Source: Lachnospiraceae bacterium (GTDB lineage Bacteria > Bacillota > Clostridia > Lachnospirales > Lachnospiraceae). Taken from it: DNA of 64,000 nt. The stretch is taken from NCBI GenBank assembly GCA_017437785.1, contig JAFRXH010000023.1:61267-125266 (forward strand), in the 5' to 3' direction. This document shows, piece after piece, positions 25,753 through 34,919 of this stretch. The position numbers and the translations under genes are program-made. A model generated the notes under the pieces. The model was not told where the DNA came from and made no database searches. It was given only the letters and a program-made list of their open reading frames with translations. The stretch's first letter is position 1; every line of letters begins with the position of its first letter.

Positions 25753-26181
25753 ATGAAAGACGAAGCACAGCATATGATCAATCAGGAAGAACACAACAAG
25801 GAAATGGCCCTGACCGAAAAAGCCCAGCTCAAATATCAGAAGCTTTCCTTTGTTATGTCCGCTTTAAGCGCCGTGATAATGGCCGTAATACTGATAATAG
25901 TGATCGGGCTGGCATCCTATATCGTCCCCAAAGTGGACACCATCTATAACAGCACAATGAAATCCCTGAACAATCTGGAAGCGCTGACTACCGAACTTAA
26001 CGAAGCCCATTTAAGCGAGACGATAAACAATATCAATAACCTTACACTGAATGCCACCGGCGATCTGTCCAAGGCTATGTCCAAATTAAACAGCATCGAT
26101 CTTGAGACCCTTAACCAGTCAATACAGGACCTGCATGACATAATCGAACCTATGGCAAAACTGTTCAAGGTAGTCAGATAA
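25753..26181 (+). CDS. Small membrane-anchored coiled-coil protein
   Basis: 142 residues: a charged N-terminal helix (residues 1-30), one transmembrane segment (about 33-60) and a C-terminal region of predicted helix with heptad-like hydrophobic spacing and many Asn/Leu (NINNLTLNATGDLSKAMSKL). The layout resembles DUF948-type or methyl-accepting-like coiled-coil proteins, but no signalling motif is visible. It has a clear promoter and ribosome site, is monocistronic on the plus strand and ends seven bases from the ribF stop (convergent). Function unknown. Confidence 0.85.
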   Translation: MKDEAQHMINQEEHNKEMALTEKAQLKYQKLSFVMSALSAVIMAVILIIVIGLASYIVPKVDTIYNSTMKSLNNLEALTTELNEAHLSETINNINNLTLNATGDLSKAMSKLNSIDLETLNQSIQDLHDIIEPMAKLFKVVR

Positions 26182-26188
26182 GCGGTAT

Positions 26189-27094
26189 TCAGCCAAATAT
26201 AATATTCATATCGGCGGCCAGCTGTGCTTTTAAAGCATCCAGGCCGTCGAATTTCTTTTCTGAGCGGATAAAACGCTTTAACCCCACCTTTATCCCTGCT
26301 CCGTATGCTTCATCATCAAAATCATCCAGATAGGTTTCCAGATTGATCCGTGCATCACTCTTGACAGTAGGCTTGGTCCCTATATTGGTCATGCCCCTGT
26401 ATTCTTTTCCGTCCAGAGTCACCACGCTCTCATATACGCCTTTAGGCGGCATTACCTTATTTTCATCCGGAGACAGATTCAGCGTAGGGAAACCGATACT
26501 GTGGCCTATACGCGCCCCCCGCTCCACAACTCCTTCAAAACTATACTCTCTGCCCAGGCAGATAGCCACATCCTGCATCAGCCCCTCTTCGATCATGCTG
26601 CGTATACGGCTGGAACTGATGGCACTCCCCTGATAATGTACTTTATCCACCTGTACCGTCTCATACCCCAGTCTGTGCCTGCATGCATTTAGCAGTGCAA
26701 AATCCCCTTTGCCGCCTGCGCCGAATGAAAGATCGGCACCTGCTGCTATCACTCCGGCTTTCAGCCTCCTGCACATAAACTCCGATATAAACTCTGCAGG
26801 ATCTATCGCGGCAGTATTCTTATCAAGGGGATATTCAACCAGGATGCCTATTCCCAGTTCTTTAAGTATCTCTCTCTTTTCATCCCTTGTTAATATAGCT
26901 GCACAATTACCGCCGAAGAGTTTATCCGGCGAAGGCTCAAACGTAAAAACACAGGGAACTAAGCCATCCGCCTGTGCCTTAAGTATCTGCTCAAGGAGCT
27001 TACGGTGACCGGCATGTACCCCGTCAAACTTGCCTATAGCAAGTGCTGTCGGCTTATCTGTATAGATTGTATCAAGCGTATTAAGGATCTCCAT
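26189..27094 (-). CDS. ribF: Bifunctional riboflavin kinase / FAD synthetase
   Basis: Makes FMN then FAD from riboflavin. About 301 residues, the usual length. The N-terminal nucleotidyltransferase domain starts with LAIGKFDGVHAGHRKLL and includes CVFTFEPSP and the SSSRIRSMIEEG motif. The C-terminal flavokinase domain has GRIGHSIGFPTLNL-type residues and GVYESVVTLDGKEYRGMTNIGTKPT. MEILNTLDTIY matches the family N-terminus, so I use ATG 27094; a GTG at 27100 overlapping the truB stop (GTGA) is an alternative. It is the last gene of the rimP-nusA-infB operon. Confidence 0.95.
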   Translation of the reverse strand: MEILNTLDTIYTDKPTALAIGKFDGVHAGHRKLLEQILKAQADGLVPCVFTFEPSPDKLFGGNCAAILTRDEKREILKELGIGILVEYPLDKNTAAIDPAEFISEFMCRRLKAGVIAAGADLSFGAGGKGDFALLNACRHRLGYETVQVDKVHYQGSAISSSRIRSMIEEGLMQDVAICLGREYSFEGVVERGARIGHSIGFPTLNLSPDENKVMPPKGVYESVVTLDGKEYRGMTNIGTKPTVKSDARINLETYLDDFDDEAYGAGIKVGLKRFIRSEKKFDGLDALKAQLAADMNIIFG

Positions 27095-27096
27095 GG

Positions 27097-27993
27097 TCAC
27101 TGCGGCAGTTTATATATAGTCTCTGCCTTAAGGCTCCCTTTCTGTTCATCATATCTGTAAACAGCACAGAACATCTCCCTGTCATCATATACCCTGAACA
27201 GCTGCCCGCATCCTTTTTCACGCACATAAGAAGCCGGCAGCGGATTTCCGTTTTTAAGCAGTTTCATATCTTCCGTCCGCACAAATACCGCCGGACACTC
27301 ATTATAAAAATGTTCTACCAGCACTATGCGGCTTTCGATCTCTCCGCTTTTTGCCAGTTTCTCTATCTCATCCAGCTTAAGCGCGCTGTCCAGAGTAAAC
27401 TCACCGCTTTTACTTCTTAAAAGTTTCTCCATGGCCGCTCCACAGCCCAGTTTATCACCTATATCCCTGCATAACGACCTGATATATGTGCCTTTACTGC
27501 ATTCAACGCGAAACACGGCCAGCGGCAGCCTGCTCTCGATAAGCTCTATATCATGAATCTTTATCTTCCTGGCGGGGCGCTCGACCACTACTCCTTCTCT
27601 GGCCAGTTCATATAAGCGCCGTCCGTTCTGCTTAAGAGCAGAATACATCGGCGGTACCTGATCGTAATCTCCGGCAAATGATAACAACACATTCTTGAAC
27701 TCATCTTCGCTGCATGTAACATCACACGAAGATATCACTGTGCCTGTCATATCCTCTGTGTCCGTAGAGACCCCCAGTCTTATAGTACAGATGTATTCCT
27801 TGCGCTTGTCTGTAAGATGATCGACCAGCTTTGTCGCATAACCCAAACATACCGGAAGCACGCCCTCAGCTTCAGGGTCGAGTGTTCCGGTATGTCCTAT
27901 CTTCTTCTGACGAAGTATCCCTCTGAGCTTTGCTACCACATCAGCCGAGGTAAATCCTTTTTCTTTATATACGTTTATTACTCCGTTGATCAC
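27097..27993 (-). CDS. truB: tRNA pseudouridine-55 synthase
   Basis: Forms pseudouridine 55 in the tRNA T loop. 298 residues. The catalytic Asp is in HTGTLDPEAEGVLPVCLG, and the N-terminus GVINVYKEKGFTS and the stretch CSKGTYIRSLCRDIG are family signatures. The GTG start overlaps the stop of nrnA (GTGA), with GGAGGG upstream. The C-terminal part resembles a PUA-like extension. The position between nrnA and ribF is standard for Firmicutes. Confidence 0.97.
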   Translation of the reverse strand: MINGVINVYKEKGFTSADVVAKLRGILRQKKIGHTGTLDPEAEGVLPVCLGYATKLVDHLTDKRKEYICTIRLGVSTDTEDMTGTVISSCDVTCSEDEFKNVLLSFAGDYDQVPPMYSALKQNGRRLYELAREGVVVERPARKIKIHDIELIESRLPLAVFRVECSKGTYIRSLCRDIGDKLGCGAAMEKLLRSKSGEFTLDSALKLDEIEKLAKSGEIESRIVLVEHFYNECPAVFVRTEDMKLLKNGNPLPASYVREKGCGQLFRVYDDREMFCAVYRYDEQKGSLKAETIYKLPQ

Positions 27994-28952
27994 TTTCCCT
28001 CCAGCTGGGCTCCCACTTCTTTTGCCAGTCCTTCGATAAAATCTTCCAGATTACCGTTATATTCACAGCCCGAAGCCCTGTTGTGTCCGCCGCCTCCATA
28101 GGCTTCACCTACTTTGGCCACATTCACAAGATCAGAGGATGATCGCATGCTGGCTTTCCATTGTCCGGGCTTCTTTTCGTAAATATACATTGCACATTCC
28201 ACGCCCATGGTAATACGCAAACGCTCAACAATACCGCCCGTATCGTCTCTTGTCGCTCCCACTTCACGCATAAGCTTGTACGTTGTATATGCTATCAACA
28301 GCTTTCCGTCGTAAAAGAAACGCTGGTCCATAAGAGCATGTGCCAGCAGCAGATTTGTCTCCTTCGGTCTTGAGAAGAAGGTATCATCCAGCATTTTGGA
28401 AAAATCAAACTTATACTCTAAAAGCTCTGCTGCGATCCTCAAAGTATCGGGAGTGGTATTGGCGAAATGAAACACACCCGTATCATGGGCAAGAGCCATA
28501 TATAAAAGCTCCGCGATCTGTTCATCCATATACTGCTTTTCTATCAGCGCGTATATCACCTCTCCGGCCGCCGCCGCATGAGGCACCACCAGATTGATCA
28601 TCCCTGTACCTTCGGCATTGCTTATATGATGATCGATATTTATAGTCTTTTTAGCGCTCTTAAAGTACTTACGCGCCTCTCCCACACGCTCGGCATTGGT
28701 ATCGCATACTATAAACACATCAAACGGCTCTCTTTCCGGGAAATCGCTGATGATCTGATCACGAAGAGGTATCCCTGCCAGAGCCTTTTCCGGCTCTTCA
28801 AGAAAAAGCTCAACGGTCTTTTCCGGAAACATTTTCCTTAAATACTGCATAAGAGCCAGACAGGAGCCTACGCAGTCCCCGTCCGGCTTTATATGTCCGG
28901 TAATACCTATAGTATCAGCATTATTACACTCGGCAAATAGATCTAATGTCAT
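27990..28952 (-). CDS. nrnA: Bifunctional oligoribonuclease / pAp phosphatase NrnA (DHH family)
   Basis: DHH-DHHA1 phosphoesterase of 320 residues that degrades nano-RNAs and dephosphorylates pAp. The catalytic motifs are GHIKPDGDCVGS (motif I), FIVCDTNAERVG (motif II), INIDHHISNAEGTG (the DHH motif) and ALAHDTGVFHF. The DHHA1 end is GGGHNRASGCEYNGN. ATG 28952 lies one base after the rbfA stop; a longer frame to 28994 would overlap rbfA and lacks support. It is the usual neighbour of rbfA and truB. Confidence 0.94.
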   Translation of the reverse strand: MTLDLFAECNNADTIGITGHIKPDGDCVGSCLALMQYLRKMFPEKTVELFLEEPEKALAGIPLRDQIISDFPEREPFDVFIVCDTNAERVGEARKYFKSAKKTINIDHHISNAEGTGMINLVVPHAAAAGEVIYALIEKQYMDEQIAELLYMALAHDTGVFHFANTTPDTLRIAAELLEYKFDFSKMLDDTFFSRPKETNLLLAHALMDQRFFYDGKLLIAYTTYKLMREVGATRDDTGGIVERLRITMGVECAMYIYEKKPGQWKASMRSSSDLVNVAKVGEAYGGGGHNRASGCEYNGNLEDFIEGLAKEVGAQLEGK

Positions 28953-28953
28953 A

Positions 28954-29358
28954 TCAGTTTTCCTGATCTCCTTCTCCCTCACCGCGCGCCGCACGTGCTG
29001 CGTTATCAGCCTTGCTTACCTCATCGATGAGCTGTGACATCCTGTTACCGTATTCTATCGAATTATCCGGCAGGAAAATAAGCTCGGGTGTATTTCTGAG
29101 ATTAAGTTCATGTGCCAGCTCTCTCCTTATATAACCCTCTGCACTCTTTAACCCTGCCAGTCCCTCGTCCATGCTGTCGCCATCAGTGAGCATCGATACC
29201 CATACTTTGCAGGTCTTGAGGTCCGGTGCCACTTCCACATCTGTCACTGACGTAAACTCAGGCACTCTCGGATCTTTTATCCCGCTTCTTATGATCTCGG
29301 CCAGCACTTTCTGGACTTCCGAATTTATCCTTGTATTTTTAACACTTCCCTTACGCAT
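28954..29358 (-). CDS. rbfA: 30S ribosome-binding factor A
   Basis: Ribosome maturation factor with a single KH-like domain, about 134 residues. Characteristic stretches are RINSEVQKVLAEIIRSGIKDPRV at the N-terminus (quoted in part: EIIRSGIKDPRVPEFTSVTD) and GYIRRELAHELNLRNTPEL. The ATG at 29358 follows the infB stop immediately; the open frame continues upstream inside infB but is not expected to be used. A short acidic tail ends the protein. Confidence 0.95.
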   Translation of the reverse strand: MRKGSVKNTRINSEVQKVLAEIIRSGIKDPRVPEFTSVTDVEVAPDLKTCKVWVSMLTDGDSMDEGLAGLKSAEGYIRRELAHELNLRNTPELIFLPDNSIEYGNRMSQLIDEVSKADNAARAARGEGEGDQEN

Positions 29359-29359
29359 A

Positions 29360-32323
29360 TTATGTCCTGGGAACCTCCACCATGATATATGCTTCAACCT
29401 GATCCAGTTCCTGCATCTGATCAAAGCCGTCAAATACCAGACCGCATTCGTAGCCTGCCTTGACTTCCTTCACATCATCCTTAAAACGTTTGAGTGATGA
29501 GAGTGCGCCTTCGTAGATCTGCTCGCCTTCGCGGCTTATACGGATCTTGCAGTCTCTCTGGAATGTACCGTCCAGCACAAATGCACCGGCGATATTACCG
29601 ACTGCCGAAGCCTTGAATATCTGACGCACTTCCGCATGGCCGATGATCTTCTCTTCGAATACGGGATCCAGCATACCCTTCATGGCTGCTTCTATATCCT
29701 CTATCGCCTGATAGATCACCTTGTACAGACGCACATCAACGCCTTCGCGCTCGGCGGTCTGTTTAGCCACGGCATCGGGACGTACGTTGAAACCGATTAT
29801 TATAGCATTTGATGCGCTGGCCAGGACCACATCGGATTCATTGATCGCGCCAACACCGCCATGGATGGCTTTAACGACCACTTCATCATTGGACAGCTTG
29901 AGCAGTGACTGCTTAACCGCCTCCACACTACCCTGCACATCGGCTTTGATGATCAGGTTGAGTTCCTTTAAGTTACCTTCCTGTATCTTGCTGAATACAT
30001 CCTCAAGGCTCATCTTTGCCTTGGTATCCTCAAGCAGCTTCTCCTTGTTCTGTGCTATAAAGGTATCAGCAAAGTTCTTTGCTTCCTTATCATTAGGATG
30101 GCAGATAAAGATCTCGCCCGCATTAGGCACATCATTAAGTCCCAAAATCTCTACGGGAGTGGACGGACCGGCATCCTTAACCCTCCTGCCCTTATCATCG
30201 ACCATGGCACGTACTTTACCGTGGGATGCGCCTGCAGAAATGAAATCTCCTACATGAAGCGTACCCTTCTGTACAAGCACTGTAGCCACAGGACCGCGTC
30301 CCTTATCAAGTTCCGCCTCGATAACCAGACCTCTTGCCTGTCTCTTGGGATTAGCCTTAAGTTCAAGCACATCCGCAGTAAGCAGTATCATCTCGAGCAG
30401 ATTATCTATACCTTCGCCCGTCTTTGCTGATACAGGTGCAAATATCGTGCTGCCGCCCCAGTCTTCGGATACCAGTTCATACTCGGTAAGTTCCTGCTTA
30501 ACCCTGTCGACATTGGCTCCGGGTTTATCTATCTTGTTAACCGCAACTATTATCTCTATACCTGCTGCTTTAGCATGATTTATAGCTTCTACGGTCTGCG
30601 GCATGACACCGTCATCTGCAGCTACTACCAGTATCGCTATATCCGTAGAATTGGCACCACGCATACGCATGGAAGTAAATGCCTCATGACCGGGTGTATC
30701 CAGGAATGTAATGGATCTGCCGTCTATCGATACGGTATATGCACCGATATGCTGTGTGATACCGCCTGCTTCCTTATCGGTCACATGCGTCTTACGTATT
30801 GCATCCAGAAGCGAGGTCTTACCATGATCGACATGACCCATAACGCAGATAACGGGAGGTCTGGGAACCAGCTTGCTCTCTTCCTCTTCATCCTCCTTAA
30901 GGAGTTCGGCGATAACGTCTACCTTCTCCTCACGCTCGCACATGATCTCATAATCGATAGCGATCTCTTCGGCCTTCTCAAAGCTTATCTCCTGGTTGAC
31001 CGTTACCATCTCGCCCTGCATAAACAGCTTCTTGACTATCTCAGAAGGCTGTATACGCATCTTCTCTGCCAGGTCTTTAACCGTTACGGAATCCGGAAGA
31101 GTTATCACCTTGATATCATCTTCCTGCACTTCCTGCTTCTTGGCTACAGGCTTTTGGAACGAACCTGCACGGTTATTCCTTCCCTTGCCCAGATTGTCCT
31201 CATAGATCGAACTGTTCTTCTTCTGCTCTCTGTCACGGTCTTTATCGGAATGGCGTCCTCTCCGGTTATCATTCTTTGTCTCGGGTGCAGGTGCAGTAAA
31301 GCCGCCGCCCCTGCCTGCGGGAGCAGGACGTCCGCCCTGCGCAGGTCTTTGGCCTCCCTGATTATTAAACGGTCTTCCCGCCCCGCCTAATTGCTGGGGC
31401 CTTCCCTGGAAACGGTCTCCCGAAGATGCTACTCTGTCACCTCTGAAAGGACGATCCCCGTTATTGGCAGGTCTGTCATTACGGAAAGGACGGTCCTGTG
31501 AAGGAGCCACTCTGTTTCCGTTCCCGTTAAAATTCCTGCCCTCTGCAGGCCTGTTATTCTGCACAGGTGCTACTCTGTTCTGATTTTCGTTATTAGCATT
31601 CTGGTCGGCATTGCGTGCAGCTTCGTTTGCTCTTTCTTCAGCAAGTCTGCGTTCATTCTCAGCATCTATTCTCTTCTGTTCCTGTGCAGCTCTTGCACGC
31701 TCCTCTTCCATCCTTCTGTTAGAGATGGCAGCGGCGCGGTCTATCATATTATCCCTCGGTCTGATGGGGCCTCTGTTAAAGCCACCCTGATTATTGCTGT
31801 TATATGCACCTCTGTTAGCCGGATTCCCCTGCACAGGACGCTGCTGCGCATTACCGCCAACTATTATTATGCTCTTCTTTTTCTTCTGCGGCTGCTGGGA
31901 CTGCTGCGTATGCTGGGGCTGCTGCGTATGCTGGGGCTGTGCATGCCCTTCCGGACGTGCATTTACCTGGGGTCTGTCAGCTTCTTTCTTAAGCTGCATT
32001 TCCTCTTTCTTTACAGGTGCCGCTTCCTTTACAGGCTCCTTTTTCACCGGAGCTTCCTTCTTTTCATCAGGAACTGCTTTTTCCTCTTTCTCAACATGCG
32101 CCTTGGTATCGGGAGCAGGCTCAGCCTCTGAATTACCGGAACGCACAAAACCCAGCGCCTTAAGATCCGCTACCACAGCGCTTTCAAGTTCCGCAGGAAA
32201 AGTAGACGATGCTGTCTTTCCTGCCGCACCGTGCTTTTCCAAAAGCTCTATGATCAGATTGTTCTTGGGTGAACTTCCGTCCTTACCCGTAAATTCCTTT
32301 GAAAAATTACTGATCCTTGCCAT
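29360..32323 (-). CDS. infB: Translation initiation factor IF-2
   Basis: GTPase that brings fMet-tRNA to the 30S subunit. About 987 residues, long because of an N-terminal half (residues about 60-390) of low complexity: Lys/Glu/Pro, then His/Gln repeats (PQHTQQ three times), then Asn/Arg/Gly-rich units (NRVAP, RPFRND, GGRPAP). A conserved IF2_N region follows, then the G domain with G1 [13 protein letters not shown]3 [11 protein letters not shown] and G4 [11 protein letters not shown], and domains II-IV. ATG 32323 with GGGAGG upstream overlaps the L7Ae-type gene by 17 bases. Confidence 0.98.
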   Translation of the reverse strand: MARISNFSKEFTGKDGSSPKNNLIIELLEKHGAAGKTASSTFPAELESAVVADLKALGFVRSGNSEAEPAPDTKAHVEKEEKAVPDEKKEAPVKKEPVKEAAPVKKEEMQLKKEADRPQVNARPEGHAQPQHTQQPQHTQQSQQPQKKKKSIIIVGGNAQQRPVQGNPANRGAYNSNNQGGFNRGPIRPRDNMIDRAAAISNRRMEEERARAAQEQKRIDAENERRLAEERANEAARNADQNANNENQNRVAPVQNNRPAEGRNFNGNGNRVAPSQDRPFRNDRPANNGDRPFRGDRVASSGDRFQGRPQQLGGAGRPFNNQGGQRPAQGGRPAPAGRGGGFTAPAPETKNDNRRGRHSDKDRDREQKKNSSIYEDNLGKGRNNRAGSFQKPVAKKQEVQEDDIKVITLPDSVTVKDLAEKMRIQPSEIVKKLFMQGEMVTVNQEISFEKAEEIAIDYEIMCEREEKVDVIAELLKEDEEEESKLVPRPPVICVMGHVDHGKTSLLDAIRKTHVTDKEAGGITQHIGAYTVSIDGRSITFLDTPGHEAFTSMRMRGANSTDIAILVVAADDGVMPQTVEAINHAKAAGIEIIVAVNKIDKPGANVDRVKQELTEYELVSEDWGGSTIFAPVSAKTGEGIDNLLEMILLTADVLELKANPKRQARGLVIEAELDKGRGPVATVLVQKGTLHVGDFISAGASHGKVRAMVDDKGRRVKDAGPSTPVEILGLNDVPNAGEIFICHPNDKEAKNFADTFIAQNKEKLLEDTKAKMSLEDVFSKIQEGNLKELNLIIKADVQGSVEAVKQSLLKLSNDEVVVKAIHGGVGAINESDVVLASASNAIIIGFNVRPDAVAKQTAEREGVDVRLYKVIYQAIEDIEAAMKGMLDPVFEEKIIGHAEVRQIFKASAVGNIAGAFVLDGTFQRDCKIRISREGEQIYEGALSSLKRFKDDVKEVKAGYECGLVFDGFDQMQELDQVEAYIMVEVPRT

Positions 32324-32663
32324 CTGTCGCACTACCTCCCTTTATATCTCCGCTAAGGAGAGTCTTAATCTTATCAGCAAAGCCCTTATCCTCTATGGAT
32401 AACACGCTCCTGAACTCTTTGCCCAGCGCGTGTCCCAGGCCCTCCTTAACGGAATACTCCATGCATTCCACCTCATAGTAGCTGCACATATCCCGTATAT
32501 TCTTTTTTGACGCATCGGAAGTATCACCAGCGGTCAAAACCAGCTGTGCTTTTCCTCCCTTAACGCTCTGTTCCACGGTAAAGTTACCGCTTTTGATCTT
32601 TCCCGCCCTCTGGGCCAGTCCCAGCAGGGACAATATCTTATCCTGCTTCAATCCGCCGTGCAC
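32307..32663 (-). CDS. L7Ae/L30e family RNA-binding protein (YlxQ-like)
   Basis: 118 residues of the L7Ae/L30e/S12e/Gadd45 fold, which binds kink-turn RNA. The N-terminus [19 protein letters not shown] and the following [20 protein letters not shown] are characteristic. It lies between rnpM and infB in the standard order, overlapping the former by 16 bases and the latter by 17, so translation is tightly coupled. It may be an accessory ribosomal protein; its precise role in bacteria is poorly defined. Confidence 0.92.
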   Translation of the reverse strand: MHGGLKQDKILSLLGLAQRAGKIKSGNFTVEQSVKGGKAQLVLTAGDTSDASKKNIRDMCSYYEVECMEYSVKEGLGHALGKEFRSVLSIEDKGFADKIKTLLSGDIKGGSATDGKDQ

Positions 32664-32917
32664 CTCTTTTTCAGTTCCTCATACAGCGTCATATCCGTCT
32701 GCGCGTTCAGGGACTTTCCGATACTGTTCTTCTTTGCTGCTTTTGTGATACAGCTTTCGTTGCGGCAAACATATGCCCCTCTGCCGTTTTTCTTTCCGGT
32801 CTCATCTATCAGCACATCACCATCAGGCGTGCGCACTATCCTTATCATGTTCTTACCGGGACCGCTGACGCCGCATCCGCAGCACTTACGCTCGGGGATC
32901 CTTTTTACAGCAGGCAA
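32648..32917 (-). CDS. rnpM: YlxR/RnpM family RNA-binding protein (DUF448)
   Basis: 89 residues. The family signature is present: RKCCGCG near the N-terminus, MIRIVRTPDGDVLIDETGKK, then GRGAYVCRNESC. Members in Firmicutes have been described as modulators of RNase P. The gene begins three bases after the nusA stop and overlaps the L7Ae-type gene. Position and sequence agree. Confidence 0.93.
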   Translation of the reverse strand: MPAVKRIPERKCCGCGVSGPGKNMIRIVRTPDGDVLIDETGKKNGRGAYVCRNESCITKAAKKNSIGKSLNAQTDMTLYEELKKRCTAD

Positions 32918-32920
32918 TAT

Positions 32921-34108
32921 TTACTCCTCTCCTTCGTTTCCGGTTCCTTCTTCGGAAACATATCCTTCTTCAGCATAGCCTTCTTCGCTATAGCCGCCTT
33001 CATAAGACTCGTATCCTTCTTCATATCCGTCATCAAGATAATCTTCTACACGGAAACCTACGGCATCCACAGCCTGGCTCTCGGACTTGATATCGATCTT
33101 GTATCCGGTAAGCTTTGCAGCCAGTCTTGCGTTCTGGCCCGACTTACCGATAGCCAGTGAAAGCTGATTGTCGGGAACAACGACATTAGCACTCTTCTCA
33201 TCGGGATCCGCAAATACGTTTACGATCTTTGCGGGTGAGAGCGAATTCTGGATCAGCTCACCGGGGTTATCACTCCAGTTGATTATATCTATCTTCTCGC
33301 CGTAGAGCTCGTTAACGATAGCATTTACACGGCTTCCGTTAACACCTACACATGCACCTACGGGATCCACATTGGGATTGTGAGACATAACAGCCATCTT
33401 GGTACGGCTTCCTGCCTCACGTGCGATATTCATTATCTCAACGGTTCCGTCTTTGATCTCGGTGACTTCTTCTTCAAAAAGCCTGCGTACCAGTTCGGGA
33501 TGTGAACGTGATACGGTGATCTTTGCTCCCTTGGGAGTACTGGTCACATCTATAACATATACTTTGATGCGTCCGCCCTGCTTAAGTCTCTCGCCGGGTA
33601 CACATTCCTGATCGGGAAGCAGCGCATCGGTCTTTCCGAGATTTATGGAAAAGCCCCTGCCTACCCTGCGCTGTACTACGCCTGTTATTATGTCATGGCG
33701 CTTATCCGCAAACTGCTTATATATCACGTTACGCTCCTCTTCGCGAAGCTTCTGGGTGATAACATTCTTTGCATTCTGGGTAGCGATACGTCCGAATTCT
33801 TTTGAATTGATCTCTACCTCTACAAAGCCGCCGGGCTTTACATCCGGATCGATAAGCTTGGCTTCATCCCAGCTGATCTCTATAGCCGGGTCCATAACAT
33901 CGTCCGCAAGCTCAATAACTTCCTTGGTGGCTATCACGTGGAATGCACATGTCTTTTCATCTATATCCACTCTGATATTGTCTGCCGATTTAAAATGATT
34001 CTTGCAGGCTGTTACCAATGAATCACTGATTGCCTTAAAGATCGATTCCTTGCTGATCTCCTTCTCGCGTTCAAGTGTCTCTAATGCCTCCCACAGATCC
34101 GAATTCAT
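32921..34108 (-). CDS. nusA: Transcription termination/antitermination factor NusA
   Basis: About 395 residues, the short Gram-positive form without the C-terminal acidic repeats of E. coli. It has the RNAP-binding N-terminal domain (residues 1-125), S1 domain (about 130-200), and two KH domains (GACVGVNGSRVNAIVNEL and LAIGKSGQNARLAAKL). The extreme C-terminus is a Tyr/Glu/Gly-rich acidic tail with degenerate EEGYxxE units. ATG 34108 is preferred over the in-frame ATG at 34123, whose codons contain the GGAGG ribosome site. It is second gene of the rimP operon. Confidence 0.97.
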   Translation of the reverse strand: MNSDLWEALETLEREKEISKESIFKAISDSLVTACKNHFKSADNIRVDIDEKTCAFHVIATKEVIELADDVMDPAIEISWDEAKLIDPDVKPGGFVEVEINSKEFGRIATQNAKNVITQKLREEERNVIYKQFADKRHDIITGVVQRRVGRGFSINLGKTDALLPDQECVPGERLKQGGRIKVYVIDVTSTPKGAKITVSRSHPELVRRLFEEEVTEIKDGTVEIMNIAREAGSRTKMAVMSHNPNVDPVGACVGVNGSRVNAIVNELYGEKIDIINWSDNPGELIQNSLSPAKIVNVFADPDEKSANVVVPDNQLSLAIGKSGQNARLAAKLTGYKIDIKSESQAVDAVGFRVEDYLDDGYEEGYESYEGGYSEEGYAEEGYVSEEGTGNEGEE

Positions 34109-34223
34109 CTTTTTTCCCTCCATATACCGCCTTTGCGGTTGTGTTTATTATTACGGAAAGCTTTTAGCATTCCGCTTAAGTACCTTACTGTCACGGCGCC
34201 GCTTATGCCGGGCCGGTTTAAAC

Positions 34224-34688
34224 TCAAAAGTCCAGCTTAAGTTTTACCAGCGCAAGTGCGGACCTTTCAAACTTCTTATCTTCATCACCTATCGTGACTG
34301 TGATGCTGTCTTTATCAAACGACTTGAGCACGCCTTCGAATTCCTTGCCTGCATCGGTGGCCTCAAACAGTTTCAATTCCACTTCTTCGCCGATGCTGTT
34401 TTCAAAATGCCTGTCCTTTTTAAGCTGCCTGCCCAGTCCGGGGCTTGATACTTCCAATATATATGCATCATCTATCAGATCAGCTTCATCCAGCTTGTCC
34501 GATAAAGCGCGGCTCACATCCTCACAATCCTGGATGTTTACTCCTCCATCCTTATCTATATATGCACGAAGGTAATAATCGCTGCCTTCCTTAACATATT
34601 CCACATCATAGACAGAAACACCCTTATCTGCAGCTATGGGCTGTAATATCTCTTCTGTTTTAAGCTCGATATCCTTCCTTGATGCCAT
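34224..34688 (-). CDS. rimP: Ribosome maturation factor RimP
   Basis: 154 residues, needed for 30S assembly. Family signatures are YDVEYVKEGSDYYLRAYIDK, CEDVSRALSDKLDEADLI and YILEVSSPGLGRQLKKDRHF. It opens the rimP-nusA-rnpM-L7Ae-infB-rbfA-nrnA-truB-ribF operon. The ATG is directly preceded by seven T and a small hairpin rather than a strong ribosome site; the structured leader upstream is described separately. A 115-base spacer separates it from nusA. Confidence 0.96.
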   Translation of the reverse strand: MASRKDIELKTEEILQPIAADKGVSVYDVEYVKEGSDYYLRAYIDKDGGVNIQDCEDVSRALSDKLDEADLIDDAYILEVSSPGLGRQLKKDRHFENSIGEEVELKLFEATDAGKEFEGVLKSFDKDSITVTIGDEDKKFERSALALVKLKLDF

Positions 34689-34737
34689 AAAAAAAGCCCT
34701 CTTAAATACATAAGAGCAGGTGCACGACCTACTCTTA
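34689..34737 (-). promoter_or_regulatory. Structured rimP leader: 11-bp hairpin and overlapping candidate terminator
   Basis: On the minus strand an 11-bp hairpin (arms 34727-34737 and 34711-34721, one U-G pair, loop CGTGC) is followed by a second, alternative stem in which CTCTTA (34711-34716) pairs with TAAGAG (34699-34704). That stem is followed by GGC and TTTTTTT ending right at the rimP ATG. The two stems share the same strand, as in an attenuator. The second stem is only about six base pairs, so termination efficiency is uncertain. Confidence 0.5.
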
Positions 34738-34764
34738 CTAAATCACACAATAACAACATAGAGT

Positions 34765-34793
34765 ACTTTAACATCATTTACATAAAATTGCAA
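34765..34793 (-). promoter_or_regulatory. Predicted promoter of the rimP-nusA-infB operon
   Basis: On the minus strand TTGCAA (34788-34793), 17 bases, TAAAGT (34765-34770). It would give a leader of about 70 bases containing the paired structures just before rimP. Confidence 0.5.
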
Positions 34794-34810
34794 GCTTTTT
34801 TTATAAGGGT

Positions 34811-34833
34811 GGGTACAGAGAACCGTCCCCTGT
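34811..34833 (+). repeat. Inverted repeat copy upstream of trpB2
   Basis: A 23-bp sequence (GGGTACAGAG...CCCCTGT) that occurs in exact inverted orientation at 36317-36339, so the two copies bracket the trpB2 pseudogene. Each copy is itself an imperfect palindrome (GGGTACAG...CTGTCCC) and this copy is preceded by a T-run. Related short repeats are, from memory, common in clostridial intergenic regions. Confidence 0.85.
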
Positions 34834-34850
34834 CCCCATCACCCCATATC

Positions 34851-34879
34851 TTGCGTTTAAAGCAAATTTGCTATATAAT
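34851..34879 (+). promoter_or_regulatory. Sigma-A promoter of trpB2
   Basis: TTGCGT (34851-34856), 17 bases, perfect TATAAT (34874-34879). The spacer contains the perfect palindrome GCAAATTTGC (34862-34871), a possible operator. The gene's ribosome site CGGAGG follows about 35 bases later. Confidence 0.7.
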
Positions 34880-34919
34880 ATGCGGGTTGCGTTAAAAAAA
34901 AACATTTACGGAGGTTGTT

